Part shown: piece by piece, positions 59,038 through 64,000 of the stretch | Layout: every line of letters begins with the position of its first letter | Numbering within the stretch: position 1 is the first letter of the stretch | Assembly (NCBI RefSeq): GCF_044377035.1 | Contig: NZ_JBILJW010000015.1 | Coordinates: 1-64,000 of the forward strand | DNA length: 64,000 nucleotides | DNA from: Silanimonas sp044377035 | GTDB taxonomy: Bacteria; Pseudomonadota; Gammaproteobacteria; Xanthomonadales; Xanthomonadaceae | Direction of reading: 5' to 3' | Made by a program: the position numbers and the translations under genes | The notes under the pieces: model-generated | What the model was told of the DNA's origin: nothing | What the model saw: the letters and a program-made list of their open reading frames with translations, nothing else | The model's database searches: none

Positions 59038-59224
59038 CGCGCACCACACCCACCGCCAAGCCCTGCGGTTGGCAGTGCCCATCGAAACAGGCCCATGGCG
59101 GCATGTCGAACAACGGCATCACGATCTCGGCCCGAGGCACCGGATCCGGAAGTCGCGCCGTCGAGGCGCTGCCGGCCGATGCCATGCCAAGGGCGAAAAG
59201 CAGAAAGGCGACAGGCCTGACCAT
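59038..59224 (-). pseudogene. 5' remnant of a periplasmic binding-protein-like gene
   Basis: From an ATG at 59224 the minus strand encodes a good signal peptide (MVRPVAFLLFALGMASAGSA). A start follows that resembles solute-binding family 3 proteins: AEIVMPLFDMPPWACFDG, then PQGLAVGVVRAFA. Around residue 62 the similarity stops and the CocE fragment begins in another frame. This is a truncated gene fused to foreign sequence. The family assignment of such a short piece is tentative. Confidence 0.55.
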
Positions 59225-59249
59225 AGCCCGTAGGTATGCCTGAAGCGAT

Positions 59250-59325
59250 TGGTGGGCCGTGATGGATTCGAACCATCGACCAACTAGTTAAAAGCCAGCT
59301 GCTCTACCGACTGAGCTAACGGCCC
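59250..59325 (-). tRNA. tRNA-Lys (anticodon UUU)
   Basis: The 76 bases fold as a full tRNA with encoded CCA. The acceptor GGGCCGT pairs with ACGGCCC, the D arm is GCTCAGTCGGTAGAGC, and the anticodon arm CTGG-CTTTTAA-CTAG gives anticodon TTT. The T arm contains GGTTCGAATCC. A TAGACT -10-like hexamer lies at 59361-59366. It follows queC by 82 bases, in the same direction. Confidence 0.97.
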
Positions 59326-59356
59326 ACCGAAACCTGTCCCGTCATCGCGACGGGGC

Positions 59357-59368
59357 GCGAAGTCTACC
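59357..59368 (-). promoter_or_regulatory. Likely -10 region of tRNA-Lys
   Basis: The minus strand reads CGGTAGACTTCG, with hexamer TAGACT at 59361-59366, about 35 bases before the mature tRNA 5' end. The ten-base core GGTAGACTTC also precedes glnS. No clear -35 hexamer is present. Confidence 0.4.
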
Positions 59369-59407
59369 GCAAGCCCGGGCGCTTGGCAGCGCGGCGGGCC
59401 ACCGCGT

Positions 59408-60133
59408 TCAGCGCGGCTGGTAGCGAGTCGTGTCCGGCGCGCCGGCCTTCACGAAGCCCTCGGCCCGAAGCCGGCAGGCGTCGCAGCGGCCGCAGGCACG
59501 GCCCTCGGCGTCGGCCTGGTAGCAGCTCACGGTCTGGGCGAAATCCACGCCAAGGCGCAGGCCCTCGACGACGATGTCGGCCTTCGACATCGCGATCAGC
59601 GGCGCGTGCACCTTCAACCCGCCCTCTTCCACCCCGGCCTTGGTGGCGAGGTTGGCGAGGCGTTCGAACGCGGCGATGAACTCGGGGCGGCAGTCCGGGT
59701 ACCCGGAGTAATCCACGGCATTGACGCCGCAGAACAGGTCGCGGGCGCCGAGCACTTCGGCCCAGCCCAGCGCCACCGACAGCATGATGGTGTTGCGCGC
59801 CGGCACGTAGGTGACGGGAATGCCCTCGCTGGGGCTCTCCGGCACGTCGATGTCGGCGGTCAGCGCCGAACCGCCGATGCTGCGCAGGTCCACCTCGACC
59901 ACCTTGTGGGCCACCGCGCCCAAGCTCGCCGCGTTGCGCGCCGCCGCGTCGAGTTCCGCGGAATGCCGCTGGCCGTAACGCACCGACAGCGCATAGGTCT
60001 CGAAGCCTCGCGCACGGGCGATAGCCAGCACCACGGCCGAGTCCATGCCGCCGGAGACGAGCACGACTGCGCGCTTGCCGCGACCGTCCTGCGCCATCGA
60101 GTCGGCACCCTCCGCACCTTGATTCATCGCCAT
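59408..60133 (-). CDS. queC: 7-cyano-7-deazaguanine synthase
   Basis: QueC converts carboxy-deazaguanine to preQ0 in the queuosine pathway, using ATP and ammonia. The 241-residue product has the PP-loop AVVLVSGGMDSAVVLAIARA and the zinc-binding cysteines in SCYQADAEGRACGRCDACRL. VPARNTIMLSVALGWAEVLG is also typical. The ATG at 60133 has GAGGA close before it; in-frame ATGs at 60127 and 60097 are alternatives. It follows queE by 12 bases, so the operon extends from tolA to queC. Confidence 0.95.
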   Translation of the reverse strand: MAMNQGAEGADSMAQDGRGKRAVVLVSGGMDSAVVLAIARARGFETYALSVRYGQRHSAELDAAARNAASLGAVAHKVVEVDLRSIGGSALTADIDVPESPSEGIPVTYVPARNTIMLSVALGWAEVLGARDLFCGVNAVDYSGYPDCRPEFIAAFERLANLATKAGVEEGGLKVHAPLIAMSKADIVVEGLRLGVDFAQTVSCYQADAEGRACGRCDACRLRAEGFVKAGAPDTTRYQPR

Positions 60134-60145
60134 GATTCCTCGTCC

Positions 60146-60850
60146 TCAGCGCCCGGGCTCATCGCCCCAAAGCTGCTTGTGCAACTGCAGCTGGAAACGC
60201 ACCGGCAGCCGGTCCGCAACGATCCAATCGGCCAATTCGCGCGGCGCCAGCTGCTCGAAGCTCGGCGAAAAGAGCACCTCGCAGCGCGACGCCAGCGCGT
60301 GCTCCGCCATCATCGTTTTCGCCCAGTCGTAGTCGGCGCGGCTGCACAGCACGAACTTCACCTGGTCCTTGGCCTGCAGCAGCGGCAGGTTCGGCAGCCG
60401 GTTGCGCTTCGCCTCACCGGAATCCGGGGTCTTCAGGTCGAGCACGATGGAAACGCGCGGGTCGACCTCCGAGATATCGAGGGCGCCGGACGTCTCGAGC
60501 GACACGTCGAAACCGGCGTCGCACAGGGCCTTCAGCAGCAGCAGGCAGCGCTTCTGCGCGAGCGGCTCGCCACCGGTGACACAGACATGGCGCACGCCGT
60601 GGGCACGGGCTTCGTCGACCAGGTCCGGGATGGATCGCCACTCACCGCCGTGGAAGGCGTAGGCGCTATCGCAATAGGTGCAGCGCAGCGGGCAACCGGT
60701 CAGGCGGATGAACACCGTCGGCCAACCGACCGAACGGGATTCGCCCTGCAGGGAGAGAAAGACCTCGGTGATCTTCAGGCGTTCGGCCTGGACGATCTCG
60801 GAGGGCCGCTCGCGATCGCCTGGCTGCTCGCGCAGGCGCGGAGCGGTCAT
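60146..60850 (-). CDS. queE: 7-carboxy-7-deazaguanine synthase
   Basis: QueE is a radical-SAM enzyme that contracts the ring to make 7-carboxy-7-deazaguanine for queuosine. The 234-residue product has the CxxxCxxC iron-sulfur motif in RLTGCPLRCTYCDSAYAF, the early block EVFLSLQGESRSVGWPTVFI and the SAM-binding VTGGEPLAQKRC. The short N-terminal extension is not part of the core. It lies seven bases after cpoB, so it is probably read from the Tol-Pal transcript. Confidence 0.95.
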   Translation of the reverse strand: MTAPRLREQPGDRERPSEIVQAERLKITEVFLSLQGESRSVGWPTVFIRLTGCPLRCTYCDSAYAFHGGEWRSIPDLVDEARAHGVRHVCVTGGEPLAQKRCLLLLKALCDAGFDVSLETSGALDISEVDPRVSIVLDLKTPDSGEAKRNRLPNLPLLQAKDQVKFVLCSRADYDWAKTMMAEHALASRCEVLFSPSFEQLAPRELADWIVADRLPVRFQLQLHKQLWGDEPGR

Positions 60851-60857
60851 CGGGGCC

Positions 60858-61712
60858 TCAGCCGGCGTCCAGCGCGAGGGAGCGCAGACGGCTTTGGGCG
60901 AGACGCGCGGCGTCGCTGCCCGGGTAGCGCGCGATCACGTCGCGCAGCGTCGCTTCGCCCTGCGGCGCGCGGCCGAGCTCGAACTGGCAATAGCCGAGCT
61001 TGAGCAGCGCGTCGGGCGCCTTGGCCGAATCCGGGAAGGCCTGCAGCAGGCTCTCGAAGGCCGTCAAGGCGACATCGTAGTTCTGGGTGACGTAATAGCT
61101 CTCGCCGAGCCAGTACCAGGCGTTCGGCGCCAGCGTGCCGGCCGGGTAGGCCTCCAGGTAGGCCTGGAAGCGGCGCGACGCTTCGGCGTACTCGCCGTCG
61201 CGCAGGGCCTGAAAGGCACTGTCGTACATGGGCCGCTCGCCGGCCGGATCGGCCGGGGCCGGGGCACCGGTCGCGACATCGGCGACCACGCCACGCGGCG
61301 CAGCGGGGGCGGCGATGCCGGGGGCGGCGTCCACCGGGGCGGCAGGGGTCTCTGCGGGCGTGGGAGCACCGCCGTCAGCGCCTGCCGGCGTGGCAGCCGT
61401 TCCGGCCGCCGGGGCCGAGCCGCCTTCGAGGCGACCCAGCCGGGAATCGAGGTCGATGTACTGCTCGCGAGCCGCCTGCTTGAGCTGGGCGTTCTCGTTC
61501 TGCAGTTGTTCGACGAGGCCACGCAGCGAGGCGACTTCCTGCTGCAGGGCGTTGAGACGGTTCAGCGTCTCGATGTTGGCTTGCGCGTTGTTCTGCGACG
61601 CCGCTTGGGCCTCGAGGCGCTCGACGCGCTCGGCAAGGCTGGCGCGCTGCGCCGAAACCGAAGTGGCGGCCCCGAGGGCCGCCCCCACGACTGCGAGCTT
61701 CAAGGCACGCAA
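60858..61712 (-). CDS. cpoB: Cell division coordinator CpoB (YbgF) of the Tol-Pal system
   Basis: CpoB is a periplasmic protein that coordinates PBP1B and Tol activity at division. The 284-residue product has a signal peptide (about residues 1-22, ending ATSVSAQ) and a trimerising coiled coil (ERVERLEAQAASQNN; LNALQQEVASLRGLVEQLQN). An alanine/proline linker and C-terminal TPRs follow (YDSAFQALRDGEYAEASRRF; NYDVALTAFESLLQAFPDS). Its partner gene mrcB lies in the same window at 36851-39151. It is 12 bases after pal. Confidence 0.93.
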   Translation of the reverse strand: MRALKLAVVGAALGAATSVSAQRASLAERVERLEAQAASQNNAQANIETLNRLNALQQEVASLRGLVEQLQNENAQLKQAAREQYIDLDSRLGRLEGGSAPAAGTAATPAGADGGAPTPAETPAAPVDAAPGIAAPAAPRGVVADVATGAPAPADPAGERPMYDSAFQALRDGEYAEASRRFQAYLEAYPAGTLAPNAWYWLGESYYVTQNYDVALTAFESLLQAFPDSAKAPDALLKLGYCQFELGRAPQGEATLRDVIARYPGSDAARLAQSRLRSLALDAG

Positions 61713-61724
61713 GACCGGCTCCGC

Positions 61725-62231
61725 TTAGCGGGCGGTGTAGACGATCTCGACGCGGCGGTTCTTCGCCCACGCCTCTTCCGTCGACGCGGTGTCGACCGGA
61801 CGCTCTTCGCCGTACGAGACGACGGTCAGCTGGCCCGCCGAACCACCGGCCGCCTGCAGGGCGCCCGAGACGGCGTTGCCACGGCGCTCGCCGAGGCCGA
61901 GGTTGTACTCGCGCGAACCGCGCTCGTCAGCGTTGCCTTCCAGCGTGATGCGCGACTCCGGACGGTCCTGCAGGTACTTGGCGTGGCACGCCATGATGGC
62001 CTGGAACTCCGGCTTGACGGCGTCCTGGTCGAAATCGAAGTACACGGTGCGCTGCTTCAGGCAGGCGTCGGTGTCCAGATCTTCCGGGCCGTACTTGCCG
62101 TCGTCGACGGCGGCCTGAGTGGCCGGCTGGGTCGGCTGGGTGGTCGGCTCGACCGGCACGGTCTTCTTGGTGCAGGCGGCGAGGCCGACGGCGATGGCAG
62201 CGACCAGCAGGACGCGGGTGGTGTTGTTCAT
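61725..62231 (-). CDS. pal: Peptidoglycan-associated lipoprotein Pal
   Basis: Pal anchors the outer membrane to peptidoglycan and binds TolB. The 168-residue product has lipobox LAAC (lipidated Cys near residue 20) and an OmpA-like domain with VYFDFDQDAVKPEF, the peptidoglycan-binding ITLEGNADERGSREYNLGLG and ERRGNAV. It ends with WAKNRRVEIVY. The ATG at 62229-62231 gives the proper signal; a longer frame to 62261 adds only a leader. It follows tolB by 71 bases. Confidence 0.96.
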   Translation of the reverse strand: MNNTTRVLLVAAIAVGLAACTKKTVPVEPTTQPTQPATQAAVDDGKYGPEDLDTDACLKQRTVYFDFDQDAVKPEFQAIMACHAKYLQDRPESRITLEGNADERGSREYNLGLGERRGNAVSGALQAAGGSAGQLTVVSYGEERPVDTASTEEAWAKNRRVEIVYTAR

Positions 62232-62302
62232 GGGTGGAACCTCGTTGGCAGTGAGTAGCAAAAAAGTGGAGCGTGAGCGGGGGTGCGGCAGGCCCGTCCT
62301 GT

Positions 62303-63619
62303 TTATCGTTGCCGGTACGGCGACCAGGCGGGCTCCCGGACGTCACCGTCGGTCAAAACCAAACGCTGCCGGACACGCGCATCGGCCGACACCGCATACA
62401 GCACGCCCCGGCCGCCCTCTTTCGTGGCGTACAGAAGCATGCTGGCGTTGGGCGCGAAGCTGGGAGACTCGTCCAGGTTGCCCGGCGACAAGGTCTGCCA
62501 ACGGGGCTGGGCGAGGCTGCGGTCCAGTACCGCAATACGATAAACGTTCCTGTTTCCCTGCGCCATAGCGAATTTTTTACCATCGAAGGCCACGGACGCC
62601 TTGGCGTTGTAGTCCCCTTCGAAGGTCAGGCGGGTCGGCTCCCCCCCGGTGACGGGCACCTGGTAGAGCTGGGGCCGGCCGGCGCGGTCGGACGTGAAGA
62701 CCAGGCTCTGGCCGTCCGGGGTCCAGACCGCCTCGGTGTCGATGGAGAAATGGCGGGTGATCTGGGTCAGGGCCTTCGAGCCCAGGTCCATCACGTAGAT
62801 CTCGGGGTTGCCGGTCCGCGACAGCGTCAGGGCCAGCTTGGTGCCGTCCGGGCTGAAGCTGGGGGCGCCGTTGATGCCCCGGAAGCTCGCCACCACTTCG
62901 CGGGCGCCGGTGGTCAGCTCCTGGATGTAGATGGTCGAGTTGCCGCGCTCGAAGCTGACGTAGGCGAGGCGGCGGCCGTCCGGCGCCCAGGCCGGCGACA
63001 TCAGCGGCTCGCGCGAGCGGACGACCGTCTGCGGGTTGAAACCGTCGGCATCGGCGACCATCAGGGCGTACTGCTGGTTCGGGTGGCGGCCCGAGGCGGT
63101 CACGTAGGCGATGCGGGTCCAGAAGGCGCCGCGGACGCCGAGGATCTTCTCGTAGACCTGGTCGGCGATCTGGTGGGCGATGTCGCGCATGCCGCGCACC
63201 CGGCCGGTCATGGCCAGGCCCAGCAGACGCTCCTGCTTGGCCACGTCGTACAGCTCGTACTCGACGCGGTAACCGCCGTCCGGGGCGTCCAGCACGCGAC
63301 CGACGACGATGAAGTCCTGCTTAAGCACGCGCCAGGTCGGGAACTGGATCTCGCTGCCGCGGATCGGCTTCTCGATGATGTTGGCGTCCGGCAGGGTGCG
63401 GAACTGGCCCGAGCGGTTCAGGTCAGCGGCGATGACCGCGGCGACGTCGGTGTCCGGGGCGACGTTCGTGCCCAGGTAGGGCATCGGCACGACGGTGATC
63501 GGCAGGGCCGCGGCGTTGCCGCCAACGATGTCGATTTCCAGCGTCTGCGCGCGCGACGCGAAGGGCAGCGTCAGCAGGGCGAAGGCGAGCAGGACGAGGG
63601 AAGCAAGGGTTCGCGTCAT
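62303..63619 (-). CDS. tolB: Tol-Pal system beta-propeller protein TolB
   Basis: TolB is a periplasmic protein that binds Pal and helps TolA energise outer-membrane invagination. The 438-residue product has a signal peptide (about residues 1-24), the N-terminal TolA-binding domain (FRTLPDANIIEKPIRGSEI) and a six-bladed propeller with repeats such as PAWAPDGRRLAYVSFERG, PSFSPDGTKLALTLSRTGN and AVWTPDGQSLVFTSDRAG. Length fits TolB. It lies between tolA and pal as in most proteobacteria. Confidence 0.97.
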   Translation of the reverse strand: MTRTLASLVLLAFALLTLPFASRAQTLEIDIVGGNAAALPITVVPMPYLGTNVAPDTDVAAVIAADLNRSGQFRTLPDANIIEKPIRGSEIQFPTWRVLKQDFIVVGRVLDAPDGGYRVEYELYDVAKQERLLGLAMTGRVRGMRDIAHQIADQVYEKILGVRGAFWTRIAYVTASGRHPNQQYALMVADADGFNPQTVVRSREPLMSPAWAPDGRRLAYVSFERGNSTIYIQELTTGAREVVASFRGINGAPSFSPDGTKLALTLSRTGNPEIYVMDLGSKALTQITRHFSIDTEAVWTPDGQSLVFTSDRAGRPQLYQVPVTGGEPTRLTFEGDYNAKASVAFDGKKFAMAQGNRNVYRIAVLDRSLAQPRWQTLSPGNLDESPSFAPNASMLLYATKEGGRGVLYAVSADARVRQRLVLTDGDVREPAWSPYRQR

Positions 63620-63711
63620 GGCTGGGGTTCCAAAAGCCGTCAGGCGGCGCGCGCGGAGTGTACGGGGTCGGAGAAAGAGATAGCCGCTGTTGGCTGAACG
63701 CCGGTGCAGCC

Positions 63712-64000
63712 TCAGTCCGCCGGCTGGAAGTTGAGGCCGAGGCGACGCTCGAACACGTCCTCGAAACCGGCGTAGGGCAGCGGCGAGGCCGCGAACACGG
63801 CGCGCTCCAGCGAATCGCGGCCGAGGGCGTCGTAAGGGCAGGTCGGATCGACGTCGGCGCTGATCACCTCGCCGCCCGGGATCTGGACGATGACGATGCG
63901 GCAGCGCTGCCCGGCGGGGATGGTCTCGGGGCGACGCCAGTTACGCTCGACGGCGTTCTGGATGGCCAGCACGTAGGCCGCCCGGAGGCTGGTATCCACG
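63712..64000 (-). CDS. tolA: Cell envelope integrity protein TolA, C-terminal end
   Basis: This is the last 95 codons or so of TolA, cut by the right edge of the window. The residues AYVLAIQNAVERNWRRPETI, then GQRCRIVIVQIPGGEVISAD and SLERAVFAASPLPYAGFEDV, match the C-terminal TolB/colicin-binding domain, with the two cysteines of this domain (RCRIVI and PTCPYD). TolA spans the periplasm and couples TolQR to TolB and Pal. The gene starts outside the window. It is 92 bases upstream of tolB. Confidence 0.9.
   Translation of the reverse strand, partial: VDTSLRAAYVLAIQNAVERNWRRPETIPAGQRCRIVIVQIPGGEVISADVDPTCPYDALGRDSLERAVFAASPLPYAGFEDVFERRLGLNFQPAD

Larger units (their letters stand above)
58783..59249. 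other. Gap between the DUF4386 gene and tRNA-Lys
   Basis: This stretch of 467 bases has no intact gene. It holds two gene remnants on the minus strand, described separately: a piece of the CocE-type gene and the start of a binding-protein-like gene. The part 58783-58829 shows nothing recognisable. Confidence 0.7.

Noticed and set aside
58260..59276. A minus-strand open frame of 338 codons across the tRNA-side gap
   Set aside because: It crosses a tRNA gene, a pseudogene fragment and the antisense of the DUF4386 gene. Only the internal piece matches a real protein.
59250..59325. tRNA-Lys as an active integration site
   Set aside because: I found no integrase and no repeat of the tRNA 3' end near 51600-51820 or elsewhere in the block.

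Overview
The window is a stretch of chromosome from a very GC-rich gammaproteobacterium (about two thirds G+C or more by eye). It most likely belongs to the Lysobacterales (Xanthomonadales). The lineage call rests on the pilG-pilI-pilJ-pilL(chpA)-chpB-chpC chemosensory operon without pilH or pilK (the order described in Xylella), the tolA-tolB-pal-cpoB-queE-queC-tRNA-Lys order, a B12-dependent ribonucleotide reductase, and the general protein flavour. Genus and species cannot be told from the sequence alone.

Layout. 1-721: start of nrdJ (minus strand, cut by the window edge), with a good promoter and a tandem pair of NrdR boxes. 1159-5712: Do-like protease, HAD phosphatase, M17 aminopeptidase and an HDOD protein. 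5743-7160: prmC overlapping an orphan Pycsar-effector-like membrane protein. 7219-11245: ahpC-ahpF peroxidase operon diverging from oxyR across an OxyR site, plus a small protein coupled to oxyR. 11215-14956: EamA transporter, GST-like protein, and a 7TMR-DISM sensor with a dead GGDEF domain. 15139-19403: small secreted protein, then glnS-lipoprotein-deaminase-rlmM. 19448-31473: the Pil-Chp chemosensory operon that governs type IV pili (minus strand). 31657-33509: gshB-tonB. 33506-39151: mrcB-lipoprotein-dinG/yoaA-tsaB (minus strand). 39136-43539: a giant multi-domain glycosyltransferase. 43545-47616: relA with a TPR protein, and a tandem pair of related secreted proteins. 47620-51579: hrpA. 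51580-59249: an accessory-looking block (CocE-type hydrolase, LytTR membrane regulator, DUF3313-like lipoprotein, LysR regulator, lipoprotein hydrolase, DUF4386 protein) that ends in a composite pseudogene beside tRNA-Lys. 59250-64000: tRNA-Lys and the queC-queE-cpoB-pal-tolB-tolA envelope operon, cut by the right edge.

How the parts work together. Most of the window is housekeeping: envelope maintenance (Tol-Pal, PBP1B, Do protease), translation quality (GlnS, PrmC, RlmM, TsaB, queuosine enzymes), stringent response (RelA) and peroxide defence (AhpCF/OxyR). The Pil-Chp operon links surface sensing through PilJ, PilI and the ChpA kinase to PilG. The most unusual items are the Pycsar-effector-like gene with no cyclase beside it and a hairpin over its ribosome site, the CheB-like protein that has lost catalytic residues, the multi-domain glycosyltransferase with an internal repeat, the dead-GGDEF sensor, and the composite pseudogene carrying an inverted, roughly 92% identical piece of the CocE gene 6 kb away. 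No CRISPR array, insertion sequence, integrase or rRNA gene was seen.
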